Origin: Astropecten irregularis
Lineage: Eukaryota; Echinodermata; Asteroidea; Paxillosida; Astropectinidae
NCBI GenBank assembly: GCA_963971285.1
Contig: OZ020254.1
Location: 11,594,001-11,658,000 of the forward strand
DNA: 64,000 nt
Direction of reading: 5' to 3'
How positions within the stretch are numbered: position 1 is the first letter of the stretch; each line of letters begins with the position of its first letter. Position numbers and translations under genes: made by a program. Shown here one piece after another: positions 36,101-50,739 of this stretch. A model generated the notes under the pieces. The model worked only from the letters and a program-made list of their open reading frames with translations. It did not search any database and had not been told where the DNA came from.

Positions 36101-39100
36101 GTTGTTTTGCAGAGTATTTCCTATTGTTGCCATTTCCTCATTATAATGTTCAAACTGCTATCACGTGTTGTGGTCAACATCATGATATCCGTTTTACTTC
36201 GAAAGGAAATGACAAGCTATAGATGGTAAACGGCTAATGAACAAAAAACCTGATCGACAGTGTGTAGTTAGTTTGGAGGGAAACAAAATTAACCAGGAAA
36301 ACAGTAAAAGAAAATCTCTCGACAACAGCAGGCTCAATTTTACTCGGAAAGATAATGAACATTATTTTACAAAAGTATTATTATTCAAGTAATGGCATGT
36401 CATAATTAATTCAAGTTACGTCATTATTTGAGCAATTCCACTCTCTGATAATAAAATACATTGAACTATAGGAGTAAACTGTATAGGCTAATAAAACTAC
36501 CAGATGTTCATTGAGTTATAAGTCTGTGGTAACTTGAATTTCATTGAGGCTATTATATGCATGGAGGACTCAGTATTACACCTTTCCCAAAACGTGGATG
36601 GTCGCTCTAAGGCTCCGTACTTTTCACTCCAAACGAAAACGGATTGGTTAATTATAGAGGAGTTTTGTGATGTTTTGCTTTGGGTCGACGGAGGTTAAAT
36701 ACGGCCATTGAAGCAGATATCAGCCATCTGCAACATTAAACATCCTTCTTCATAACCCTGCAAAAAGGTGTCTGAAACAGACGATTTTTCTTATCTTTTT
36801 TTTTTTGCGAGAAATAACAGCATAGTTGTCACCATTCACAAAGCATGATTTATTATCTGCAAATTATCAAGGACATTACATACAATATCATATACAAGTA
36901 ATAAACTACTGCAAACTGCTCAGCAGCAAAAAAATAATGACCTGAAATATGTAAAATACTTGGAGTTAAGAGGGCCTGATGCCGTGTGATGAGTTTCGAT
37001 CCTACAGGATCTTTGTCCTCTTGTCATTTAGCCTTCGATAATTAAAGATCCTGCTAGGATCCCAACGCGTCAAGCCCTCCTAACTCCAAGCATTTTTTAT
37101 TATAAACGTATAGTTCCTTGGGACTTTATTCTTCTTGACTTGTCTACAATCAAGTTTGAATGTATTTAGACTCAACAAGAATCTGCAGTGACAGCGAGTT
37201 ATCCTCCCCCGTGCAGTTTTCTTAACCTTGAATTTATCATATAATTATGAATAGTTTATTCAACTAAATTTAATTTCTACTACCGGCGCACAGCGAGCGG
37301 TACATTGTAAGTGCATGGTTTGTTCAGCGTATGGGTGTGTGTTGTTTTAACAAAACCCATAATTTCAGGGTCTGGAAATTATTTTTTTAAAGGGTAGACT
37401 CGTATGTAGACACGATTCCATATTTTCAATTTTCGTGAGAAGAATTTGGACTGACATCAAATTATGAACAATCTGCAATATAAGGCTCGCATCACAGTGG
37501 GATATGCTCAAATATTTTACTATCATTATCGTTATTAAGTCAGTTATTTATGGTTATGAAACCAAGGAGTTCCCGAAGTGCCTCATGCATCGTACATAAT
37601 TTCATAGCTCGTAAAGTTTGTTTGAGAAACCTTTATGTAAGGGCGATTAGAAAAAAATATACTTATAAATACTTATAGACACAAATAAAGATAATTTCAT
37701 AAGTTCATAAGTTTGGTTAAGTTTTTGTTAAAGAAATGCAGATAATTATAATTATACCTTATCACAAAATCAAGAAAGATACAGTAACGGAATTGAAATT
37801 ATCAGTCCCATCGGATGTCCAGTTTTGGCGAAAACAGTGAAAAAAGTCCTAGGTATTTGAAAATCTTTTCAACGCTATTTTTGATCTTCCAAATCTGTAT
37901 CAATACCGGTACACCATTACATGCGAAAAGGGTCTTACGGTATAGGTTTCCACCATCATCATCTAACCCTGTAAGTTAGGTGAAGATTTCTGTTTCGGTA
38001 TGCTACCAAAGTGTGATAGCCCATGGGCGGAAAATACCAGAATAATATACTCTACGTATATAAGCTGCAGAATATACGTATGAGGGCTAAATCCCAATTC
38101 ACCTGTGGTCCAAAACTGGACACGAACCCCGAACCGCCAGATCGAGGTGATAGGCGGGGGTTAAGGACCGCTTATATCCAAACCGACTCTCTCTCTCTCT
38201 CTCTTGCATTGTGTGGGGAATATCGAAGCCCTTGGCTGTACAAGCCGTTTTGACGCTCATGGTAAGCCGTGTCCTCGACTTTTATGGCTTTGGCTTGAAC
38301 TTTGGATCACACGACTTTTTTTTAGGCCTGTAATGTTTTTTTAGGCTTGTAAGGCCTTTAAGTTCTGAAAGGGAAAGGCTACCTTTCCATTGCAAGGGGC
38401 AATTACATTGGAAAATCGTAATGGAAACATTTGTAGGGGCACGAAGGCCAAGAACCACGGCAACGAAGGTCATGGCCTCCGTGGCCTCAGTTTAATTCCG
38501 GGCTGTATGGTACTGGATGCAGCCGCATCTCATGGACTCATGACTTGTGTAATGTGAAGCAGTAGCGAATGCGATTCGGACTTTGCCAGTATGCGTTATC
38601 AGCTGACGAAATGAAACTCACAATTTACAGCATCCTTCATAGGGTCTAACACATTATGTAGATGAATGTATACATGCATGGGTTCATGATGATAGCCGGC
38701 CAAGCCTGTATACCGTCCATCGCTCTCATTCCCCCCACGACGTTCTGACGGAAAAGCTGCAATGTTTGAACACCTGGGTGGGGGTAACCCAAGAGTCGAA
38801 CCATCCCAGGAATGCTTTTCAAACGTGCGCCAAGCGTAAACACCACAGGTGAGCACACGGTCGCGTCATTTTCTAAGGTTGCACTTTTATACCCAGTCAA
38901 TCAAAACATGGAACTCAACCCCACACCCCAACACATAACAGCAACGACAGGAAACACATGACATCGAGGGAGTAAAGTCGGATCGACTTGTCGATTTTCG
39001 ATCTTGAAGTAAATCCCGGCTGCCACACGCGAAGATAAAACTGTCGACACAGGAAGGCTGATGCCAGCAGTTGAAAACTGATGCGCGGGCTTGAACCAAA

Positions 39101-42100
39101 CTTGGACATCACATCACGTGCAAAACCGAGGGTCAACTTCTAAACCCACAGGCTGAAATAATAAAATAAAATAAAAAAATAAAAAAAATAAAAAATGAAA
39201 TAATGAAATAAACTCTTCACAAGTTTGGGGTCACAACTCCTACCGTCTCCCTAAGGTCATTGGAATAAAAGGTCCCCTTGTATTCCTCCGTGATACGGTA
39301 TACGTTGTTGGAGGATAAACCAGTGTTGTGACGGTCAACGGGAATGAAACGTAAATCCGTCGACATGTCCCGATTGGTAGTGACCGCGTCGGAGATTGCG
39401 GCGATCATAAAGCTTAACTTAAGGCCATAAAAAAATGGTTGTATTGGCGTAACGGAGGTTTGGAAAATAGGGTAGGGCGGACGGATTTTTTATTTTTTTT
39501 ATTAAATTTTTCCTGGGGTATTAAATGCTTTTCCCCCTGTATATATCACAGTATTTGATGTGTCAAATAAAGACAAGAAATGACATAACAACTTTAACCA
39601 GTCTGGTTTCCATCTTTTGCTCCTTTTAAGCTTTTAATCTGCATACACATTTTTTATTTTTTAAAATTTTTTTCTGATTTTTATTTATTTATTTATTTAT
39701 TTTTTTTTTTTAAATGTTTACGGTCGGGGCATATTTTTGGGTCGGGCGGTTTTTTTTTTTTTTTTATGGCCTAAGGCTGAAGTACAGGGAACACTGAAGT
39801 CCCTCAACGGTTTTTGTGGTTCATCTGGCCAGCTAGGTCATGTATGTTCAACATCGATTGAAACAAACTACCATTTCATCGGGAAAAAGGGAAAAGTCAA
39901 AGCCCGATGTAAACTGTTGCTAGTCATTCATACGATAGCCCGGACGAGAAACTTTAAAAGCAAGTTTGTACACCAATGCAGTGCCGGCGCGGTGTTGCCA
40001 TACAAAAGGTCCTGATTTGGTCTCTTAGCGCTAGTTCGCCCATAAAGAACAGACCGGTAAAATCAGTATGCCAGCCAAAACTCCTTGTGAATGTTATGCT
40101 CAGCAAACGATGGCCGAATACAAGTCAAAAGCAGTAAACATCACATCCAAATATGGTTGGTTGATCAAGGAAGACTTTTCATGCTTTTAAAGCAATTTTT
40201 GTGCTTAAGCAGCTCTATGAAATTTACCTCTGAAAGGGGGAGGTGAGCTAACCTTGGGCCCTTTTCCAAACCTCGGCTCCGGCTCAGGCTCCGGCTCCAG
40301 CTCCATTTCTTGAAACCATTATAAAATGAAGGGTATCAAAATATCATCTTTTGGCTATGGCTTGGAAGTAGATACTCTAATTTTGACAAGAAGACAGAGC
40401 TTCAGCTTCAATGAAAAGCCAGAAACTATATTTTCAGCATATGGATGACAGTGCCGAAGCCGGAGCCTGAGCCGGAGCCGAGGTTTGGAAAAGGGCCCTA
40501 TAACAGTGCCGGTGTCGATACGATCAGGTTTCGGTAATCGATAGTCGGTGCTCCGCGCGGGCCTCGCTGCCCTGTCAAATATAAACGAGGCGCAATGTTG
40601 TGTCAACATGCACCGGGTCGCTGTCTAGAAATAACCGACCGAAAAGTTTGCCCGTTTAACATGGAGGTCGTAACCGCGTTGTACGGCCTACATGCACCGG
40701 CGGATCTCTGGTGGTTTACTGGGTCTGTGTAACATGGTGTACCCCCCATCACCAGCACCAGCAGCTGCTGCTCAGAGAACCTCGGTCACATTCGCCTCCC
40801 GGATATGCCCGTGTTTTCTTTGATCATGTTCAGAGTTGATTCAGTAGTCACATCAGGAAGTATAAGACCTCGATATGTCGGGGTTGAGATCATTCGGGGC
40901 TTCCGGAGAAGTGGAATTATGTGATGTGAGCCTAATTCGTGTCTGAGCCAGACATTCAACTTAATTCAACCGAATTTTGGTAAAAACCGCCCCCAACATC
41001 GCCATCAGAAAGTTTATTACAATGCAGTATTTGTCTTTCAAGAGGTCAATGCACTTTAATGATACAATCCGAATGATGCGGTCATCAGCAGACTTCAACC
41101 GGGTATTATGATTATAGCTCCCATCAAAGTTACACACTTCTGCCCATCGAATTTTCACATTATACTGGACATCAAGCTCTCCACTTAGTCTAGGTTTTAT
41201 CAAGTTCCCTGCTGTCCCACGACCAGGGGTCAATTTCTGCTTAAGCACAAAATTTGCTTAAAAAACGGTCTCCATTGATAAACCAAGCATTTTCACGTGA
41301 AGTTTATGCTCTTTACTTGTATTCGGCCATTGTTTGCTCAGCATATCATTCACAAGGAGTTTTGGCTGGCGAACTGATTCTATTTACAAGGGGTCAAGTT
41401 GGTGCTTAAGCAAATGTTGGTGCTTGAGCAGCTCTATGAAATTGGCCCAGCTCCGAATTCCAAGTTCCCCAACTGCCCATGCAATTATAGATCGAGGCCC
41501 ACTACTCAAAATCCACCATCTAAGGTTTTCGGCTTCCCCGTTTGTAACACTTATTGTAATGTTCATAAGCATGGCGAAGCCTGCTTTGTATTCCCAAAAG
41601 AGCCAGAAATATTTGCAGGAATTATTTCATGTACTCCCAGCACGGCAATGAACTTCAGGGAGACGCACATAATAACATCCTTGCAGACTTTTCGGATTCC
41701 TGAAAACAAAATCCACCCAATCCATGTGGACTGGACGGCTTGTCCTATTATAACAACAAACAGGTATTAGGGAGGATTAACCCAGCCAGGTACCATGGGA
41801 ACTAGAGGGATGATGTATCCACAGCAACCGATGCCATTGGTGAGAGATGTTGTCAACGAGTCAGCAGGCGGGAAATGGGAGATCGGAGGAAAGGGGATAT
41901 TTTCAGGTTGAAGTAGGCTCATATACCATGGGAGCTTGTTGTGTATATTATAAAGACCATGTGTTCGATCACATAGTGAACATCTAGCAGCAATATTCTG
42001 GCTAATGCAATAAGATGGACATTCTTCTCTTTGCAATAGCTTTATCTACATTAGTTTTCAGTGCAAAACTGATTTTCACTTCAGTGACAAAAATTATGGT

Positions 42101-45100
42101 TACTTTGCCTTGGCGCACTGTCCAAAAGACAACTCGCCGACAGCACCAAAAGGCGCTTCTTAACTTCATTACTATCATACTTTGGTATAGCATACCGTAA
42201 CAGACATCTCCACCGATTTACCTATAACTTACAGGATATAAAGATGGTGATGGTAGAAACAATTATCCAGAAAAGAGTAAAACTGCATGACTAAAAACAA
42301 TTGTGATCTTCGGAAGATAAAAAAGCACCTGTGAACAGAAATACTGGGGGTGTTTTTCACTGTTTTCTCAAAACGTTGGCACCGTATGAGACTGGGATTT
42401 TCAAAGTTGACTGACCATGAAAAGAAATTCTTTGATAAAAACCTGAGTACGAAACAGAAACCAACGTTTTGCAACTTTCTCCCTCCGAAATCATTTTGTG
42501 TGTGTGTGGTAAAGCAATATCAGGTAATGTCGCACGACAGAGTCTCACTGAATGATCTTTCGTGGTTCTAGCACCGTTAGGTCCGGGAGGTTCACGGTAG
42601 AATTTTGAAACCTTTCACGCGAGGGGGTGGGGGGGGGGGGAGGCCTCGGCACAGCGCTTTTATGAAGAATCTCACAAATTGCCAGGAATTGATCAATTTT
42701 AGGATTTGTTAGGATTCGGTTCTATTCGGGTTAAATTTCACGGATATTTTCAGGGATTTACTACGATTTACAAGACTCAATTACCGTGTTGTACGAACGT
42801 CAAAAATCAGTACTATTCAGTAAAATGCGAATGAATTTTGCTTTACAACTGCTCTGGTGTGTATTCGTTTGATTCGTTACACATTCTTATACGATTCGTG
42901 ACCAAACCGCGATTTCACGAATCCCCGAATGAAGTAAGAATACACACGAAATTTTACGAATCAACCTCGATTGCCTAACGCTAGTATCTCACTGAGCGGC
43001 GAATGCTTGCGAACGTATTATAGAGAATTTGAGATTTCGCCAGGGTTCGTAAAAGGTTGCAAGAAAGTTCGTAAACAGTTTTCATTGTTGCAAACAGTTT
43101 TCTATTTGTCCGCAAACAGTTGCTACCCTTTGCAAAACAGTGGTAAGCCTTTGCAAACGGTTGTAAGACGGTGAAGCTGAAGTTCTTTTTGATTTGCCAA
43201 TATGCTAGTGACCACATAGCCACATTTGCCATAATAGATCGTCATGCCGAGAAAACAAGGTAGGAGAGCAAAGCACCCTCGGGGGACAGGGGAGGTCCAT
43301 GCCGAGGCCACAGCCGAGACAGAACGCCCTTTTCTCCACTCCACTCGCCAACATTCGTCATAAATTGGCGAATCCAAAATTTGCAACGTTCGTAAGCATT
43401 CAACTCTCAGTGAGATACTAGCTATAGAATACACACGTACACGAATGCTTACGAATCATCCACGATTCGCTTACGATGTGTAAGACTGCGCGACGATTTT
43501 GTTACGACACAGTTACGATTTTTTGTTTAAATCGGGAATTCGTAGCTAAAACTTTGAACAGCTCAAAAACGTTTGCCACAAATTCCCGATCGCTCAAGAA
43601 TTGAAAGAAATGAATACGAATACGAAATAATTAAAAGCTGCAAGAACTGATTACGATCAGATACGGCGACGAATGCTAAAATTTGTCAATGGGAGACTTT
43701 TGAGACGTTGGCGGCAGCAGACTGAAGTATCTTTTTTGCTAGGTCTGAGCATGCGCGCGCAATTGTGAGCATGCGCGCGTTGTTGTGCGCATGCGCTATC
43801 AAGTTGAATACCCAGCTCTAAAGTTTCCCATTCGTCGCAATTCGTGGGACTCGTAACCTGTATGTACAGGTACGAATGCTTCCCAAAGAAATGGAATGGT
43901 ACCGGAAACAAATATGAAATGGTTCTTTGTATGCCCAGACTTGGTTGGATGTAGCGTAATTGTTAGCCTTACCTTGGCTTTGATAAGCGTTTGTGAAGTT
44001 CTAACTATAGCTCTTTGTGAAAATATGATTTGGTATTTGCTTGCAAAAGAGTGTTTTAAAGTGCCTCATGCGTGCACGACAAATCTTGCCCACCTTGGCC
44101 TTATACAATGCGGTTCATCATGCAAAACTTCGAAAATAATTATGGACTCGTTATTAGATATGAAAGTGACTCTACTTTTTTGAAGCAGTGTACCTTGAAT
44201 ATTTTTGTCGACTGATTATCTGAATGTCTCATCTGAACTGAAGGCCAGCATAACACAATTAAGGTATAGCGACGTGAATCGGCCAAAGGTACCGCGAAGA
44301 TAAGCTTATAGCGAAGGACGATGTTTGTCCCGTAATTGCAGTTATTCCTCGAAAAGGTATAATGACCGGCACATTCAGTTGAATCACTGGGTCGGAACGG
44401 GGTCAGAAAGGGATTGAATAGGTGCAGCAATATCCTAAAAGTACCTTCCATGATGAGGGGGGCTGCGATTGCTTTATTAACCGCTGTAGACTGACCGAGC
44501 AGCATCGGGATGTTCCAACGGGGCTTAAGTCGCTTTGGCACGGCAGCGAAGATGAAGAGTAACCCGCTACACTGTCTCCTCCTAGGCTGTGAGTAACTCT
44601 TAATCCACGCTCACCATTACATTATATGTACATGTATAACCCAACAATCAGATGATGTAATTCATCCATTTTTTTCCCACGAGGAGTGGAGTATCCGAGC
44701 ATTACGCGTTTTAAATTACAGCTACATTGCCTGACCAGTCGATGATGAACCTTCATAATGAAATCGATTTAACAGCATACAATCCAGAAATCAATCGAAA
44801 TTCATTGGCTGTAAGATGGTTTCATTCTGCATACGTATTCAGCATTATCAAATGCCCGTGGGATCCATCACTTTCACTCGCCAGGCGAGACAATTTTGGG
44901 GAGGAAGACCAGACTGGCCGGTGTTAGAGGGGAGGGGAAAGCCCACGAGAAAACATTTGGGGGATTGGCATCGCGGAATCAGGAATGGGACTTTACAATT
45001 CCACGTGCCGGCCATGGCAGAGTTCTAACCCATAAGACACAGTATGGGGCAAACACTGCGCCAAGGCGACTCCACTTTGCCTATTGGTTCGGACAGGACT

Positions 45101-45800
45101 CGTTACTGGACTCGACCAGTGATGATGATAAAAGCATTTTGACATGTCTTACCCATTATATATTTACTATAATACTATTGATCTCTCACTTATAGTAGAG
45201 ATCACTGGACGGTCTTGTATACCGCTCTCGGTGCCTCAAGTTTGAGTGTGTGCGAAGTACTGCTATTGCTCCGGCTGCTGCTGTTCTTTTTGTCGCTGTT
45301 GTTGCTGTTGTTGCTGTTTTCACTGTTGTCATTGTTGTTGCTGTTTTCACTGTTGTTGCAATTGTTGTTGTTGTTGTTGTTGTTTTCCCTGTTGTTGCTG
45401 TTGTCAAAAGCGCTGGGCACTTGTGCTAAAAATAGCACCGAACCTCAGACAAACATTGGGTGCATTCGTTTAGCTCCCCCGGGTCGACACCACTCAACCT
45501 CGTCCCCATTCTCTCGCTTGTTTTGTGCAGTAAAACACGACCATTCCCAGTAAGGGCTGACCCGTGTGAGCTAAACGAATGCACCCATTGCAACCGGCCA
45601 TGCAAGCGTGTGGTGAGTGGGGGTATGTATGCACGTGCATGCATGGTGTGACGTCATTAGTGCGGAACGCTATTGTCACTGTTGTCGTTGTTGTCGTTCG
45701 GTTTTCACTGTTGTCGCTGTTGTCACTATTGTCACGGTTGTCGCTGTTGTCACTGCTGTTACTGTTGGTGCTGTTTAATTGCTGCTGTTGTTGCAGTTGA

Positions 45801-45836
<36 letters not shown>

Positions 45837-48800
45837 GCTGTTCATGCTGTTGGTTGCGCATTAATTCATCTTCTTTCTTGACTCAAACGTCTTAGCCGTT
45901 CAGGGTCATGTTACTCCATCGATGACGTAAAGCAAAGAAATTAATGCGGGACTCGTACTGGGCATTGCACGGCACATAATATTCCTTTAAAACTTCTGTT
46001 TATATGCGTGTACAGCAATACATGCCCCTAATACACTGTTACAACAAACTTGAAGGCATAAAAAAGTGCATACATTTTCTCCCTAAGTAATATGTCAATT
46101 TATACAAGCATTTATAAAAGGGAGTTTTTTCTATTGCGCAAGCCAGATAGGAACGCAGTGAGAAAGTCAAAATGAATATGTTATATTGAGGGACATAATG
46201 GAGGCTTTATGATCCCACACCACCCCGAAAATGTTCGCCGCCAATTCCTTTCAAGACATCCGTATCAGTAGTCCAAACTGAAATATTGCAAACTTGAGTT
46301 TATTGGTGCTTGTTTCAATGTTCCGTTTCTCTTCTCTCTTTGGTATTTTCAGATTTATGCTTCCTGCATTTAGCGTCGAGTCAGATCAACGGGACCAGAC
46401 TATACGTAGCTACATTCAGTATGAACGGTGCATCTGGTGATATAAGCTTCTCTGAGGTAGGGAGTGATCCAGACATTACCATCGGCGTTAATCTGGTCGG
46501 TTTGGAGTCAGGGAACTACACATTAGCCATCCACGAGAAGCCAATGGTGTACGGGCAGCAGCCATCTTGTGATGACGCCCTCATCGGCGGCGTTTTTGCA
46601 CACGGTGGAGATCTCATCGCTGTCGGTAACACTGTCGCCGTGCCTGCGTCTGGGAACTGGAATGCATCCTATGCAAATCAGGTCATCAGTCTGGTCGGAC
46701 CGCGAAGCATCATGGGGCGTACCCTGGTCTTACAAAAGCAAATGTCCAACACCAAGTACTGCGCTCGCATCGCCAACTCTCGCAAGTCCATCACGGCAGT
46801 GGCGAGATTTGACGAGCCTTTCGCCGGGTCGGTGACCTTCCGCCAGGAGAGAGACGACCCGGAAGCCGTGACCTCCATCTTTGTGCAGCTATATGACGTC
46901 ACCGATCCTTTAGTCCAGGCGAACATGTCTTGGAGAATCAGCAGCAACACTTACAATCACGACATGGACCTCAGCACACGATGTATTCAAACCAACTCTG
47001 ACGTGTACAACCCTACAAACGTGGACGCCATGAACTGCCAACGTGGTGACCCTTTGACCTGCCCCATTGGCCACATGACAGGCAAATTTGGTGACGTAAC
47101 CGTAGAGCCAGTCCCGTCATCCACTACGTACTACTTCATCGACACCAAATTACCTCTCTCCGGAGGTATCTCGGTCCTCGGTAAGTCGCTGGTCTTTGGT
47201 CAAGTTGATGGAAGTCCGATAGCTTGCTCCCCGATCCTGGAACTCAAACCCAAATCATTGAAAGCCTTGTTCAGCGTAAGAAACGTATCGGGGACCATTC
47301 ATTTCAGCCAGGACTCCCCTTATGACGCCACTGAGGTACGGGTCAATCTTGTAAACTTGCGAGGTTTGGCTGGTGGATACCACGTCCATACTCTTCCCCC
47401 ACCACCTCGCACTTACACCTATGACAAGCCGGCCGGTGCGCAGAATGTTGCCGGTCATTTCAACCCGTTCGGCATCGGCACCTCTCCACCGCCGGGTACC
47501 GGCACCAACGACCAGTACGAGATTGGGGATCTGAGCGGGAAGTTTGGCTTTCTCACCGGGTACGACAACTTCAACGCCACCTACCGAGATTGGAACTTGC
47601 CCATGTTTGGTAAGAACAGCATCATCGGCCGATCGATCGTGATCCATAAGACGGAGGGGGACCGCTGGATCCACGCGGCCATTGTCTATCCTACCAGGAA
47701 GAAGACAGTGAGGGCATTATTCCACTATCCATCTATCGGACAGATCGTCATGAGTCAGGAGATTGGTGATCCATACGCTGATACCACAATCTACGTCGAG
47801 ATGGCCTACGCTGATGGCACTGCGACCACCAGCGGCCACAACTGGCACGTGCATCAGAGCACCCTCTCCAACGACTACATCTCCGCGAACCGTCGCTGCG
47901 TCAGCGGTGAAGGCCACTTCAACCCGTTCGGCGTGGACCTCGGTGCCAGCTACACCCAGTGCTCGCCCGATTTCCCGCAGCGGTGCGAAGTTGGCGACTT
48001 GTCCAGGAAACATAGAAAGATGACCATCACGGGAGCGATGAACATGGGAGCCGGGAAGTTCTTCTTCACGGACACGCGGCTGCCTCTCAGCGGTGCCTAC
48101 TCCGTGGTCGGTCGATCCATCGTCATACACAGAGCCGACGGAGCCGGTCCAAGAATGTCCTGCGCCAACCTCCTTGAGATACCCCCTACAACAACTACCG
48201 CTAATATATGGTCATCCGGTCCAGTCTCAGGGGTTATGACCTTCAAGCAAGACACCTTATTCGATCCTGTTCAGATACACGTTAACATCCGAGGCCTGAA
48301 CGAACTCGCCGGCGGGTGGCACGTCCATGTTCTGCCGGTTGGTGGTAGCAAGGCAGACTCCGCCCCGTGCGGTCCCGAATCAGTCCGGGGTCACTACAAC
48401 CCCTTCGGCGTAATAGGCTCTCCGTCGTACGGCACGCAGGACATGTACGAGATGGGAGACCTGAGCGGTAAATTCGGCTCTCTCGCAGGCGTCTCGGACT
48501 CCGTAGACGGTGTCTACTACGACACCAACCTGGCCCTGTCAGGACCCAGAAGCATCATCGGCCGATCTCTGGTGGTTCATAAGAGTGCCGATGGGTCTCG
48601 ATGGGTGTGTGCTACTCTGTATCGTCAAACCAACGAGGGCGACTTCGTCGTGCGAGCGAAGGCCGAGATAACGTCGAGTGATTACAAAGGTTACTTAAAG
48701 CTGGTGAGTCCCATGACTGGAATCTCCTTCACTGTTTTTCAATTTCCTCCAAAACTCCAAACCTTTTCAGATATGGCCCAAGAGCATGATTGATGCTTTG

Positions 48801-50706
48801 CACAGCAATGCAATGCAGATCTATACTCATGGACTTAACCCTGCACGGCCTGGCTATCTCCTGAGGACGGCCAGAGTACACTGTTCGAAACGTCGAGACA
48901 ACTTCTCACCGGTTGTTTTCAGAACCACACTTCTAGAAGAGAATTTATACGTGGTATCTCCATTTACTTTCTTAGATCTATACTTGTTTAACGAAAGAAG
49001 TCTCATCAATCATTAATTATTTCCCAAAGTTATGCCCAGAACCGATTCCTATCACTTCTCCATCACGTACAATCGAAACTTTAGAATCGATTTTATCTTC
49101 ACTTCGGCCCTTCACGAAACGATGGATCAGACTTTGGCTTGGGCTTAGGCTCCGTCATCTAAAAGCTGAAAATACAAGTTATGAATTATCCCTGAGGTTG
49201 AAGTTCCGTTTTCTTGTTCGAAACAGAGTATGTACATCGATACCGTACCCAAACCTCCATTTTTATACCTGTCACTTTAAAACGCATGTATAAGAAAAGG
49301 AGCCGGAGCCTGAGCTTTGACTGAGCCAGAGCATGAGCTTGAGTCTGAGCCTGAGCCTGAGCCTAAGTTCGTATATACACGCCCTAAGTTTCCAAAGTCT
49401 TAACCGTACACAAATATCCACTAAAGTAGAATGTAAAACTGCTATGTAACTCTGTTTCATTTTGTTCCCATTTCAGAGTCAGACAAGGTATCACACCGGA
49501 GCTTGGGGAGATACAACGGTGGAGATCAGTCTAACGTCTAACGCAGCTGAGGTTGGTTGAAAGGTCATTGGAAGTTACAGTAGATTAGCAATGACATCAA
49601 TTGCATTACACAATTTTCCAACAAGTTTCCGTCGTTTGAATCCCATTTGTCACACATGAGGCTATAACGTACCGGTAGTTATTTTAGGCGGCCGAAAAAT
49701 TAGGGGAAATTTCTTTACAGGCCGATTGTATTTCAATTATATTGATGGATATTCGCTCTCAACCAAACCAAAAGCCTTAAAACCAGACAACCATCTTGAA
49801 GTTTGGTCTAAAGGTACTGTCATACTTAGCCTAAGTAGCATACTGAAACAGAGATCTTCACAGATCTACCTATAACTTACAGGGTATAAGGATGGTGATG
49901 GTAGAAACATACACCGTGAAAGAAATCCGCCTGAAATGCTGTATTTATCCAGAAAAGAGTAAAACCAATGACGCCATGTGGGCGTTATACACTGTTTTCT
50001 TAAAAAGTGGGCACCGTATGGAACTGAGAATTTCACAGATGACTGTTACTGTAGCTTCCTTGATATTTTTGCCCACGAAACTGTATTTCTTTGACAAAAA
50101 GCAAAGTATGATACTACCTTTAATCTGTACCTTCCATTTCCATTGGTTCCCGTTATACAGAGGGGCACGGCTTACTGGAACTTTCGCCCAGGGAACCTCG
50201 ACAAGGACAGATGTCTCGCTTCGGCAAATCTCTTCAACCCTCACCAAGTTACAATGGATACGGTAAAATTCTACGATAACGCAAAAAGTGTCAGTGATTT
50301 GAAACTGCAAATTACCAAAATGTATATTTAATGCTGAAAAGGAGTGAACGTGTTAGAGAAATGTTGGATGTATGATCCTAGATAGACATCTATTCTTCTA
50401 ACACGCGTGTTTGAAATAGAGAGTGTCAAACAGGATACTTACCGTCTTGTTGCCAGCCATTATCTTGATAAGTTTGGCTAAAATGTGACCGGTGGCCTTT
50501 TCCAAACCTCGGCTCCGGCTCAGGCTTCGGCTCAGGCTCCATTTCGTGCACCCATTTTTAAATAACGGGTATCCGAATTAGAGGCTTTTGGCTGCGGTAA
50601 AGAGGTAGGTTCTCTGGTTTGAAAAAAGAACACAGAGCTTCAGCTTTTATCGAAAAACCACAAACTATATTTCAGCATAATTATGAATGACAGAGACAAG
50701 GCCGGG

Positions 50707-50739
<33 letters not shown>

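Noticed and set aside
44140..44541. 133-codon minus-strand frame
   Set aside because: Somewhat protein-like, but without splice signals, a recognised family or repeat context; too weak to call.
45186..45800. Poly-Leu, poly-Cys, poly-Asn and poly-Thr frames
   Set aside because: Triplet repeat translations with no start or splice context.
46310..46352. Upstream extension of the SOD frame to 46310
   Set aside because: It would start at TTG, and the stretch is a pyrimidine-rich splice acceptor ending in AG at 46352; it is intron.
47255..48130. Minus-strand frames of 137-139 codons inside exon 2
   Set aside because: Shadow frames of a GC-rich coding exon; the plus strand carries the conserved SOD motifs.
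48704..48793. Continuation of the SOD frame past 48703
   Set aside because: GTGAGT at 48704 is a clear donor and the SOD pattern resumes in exon 3; the 29 extra codons match nothing in the modules.
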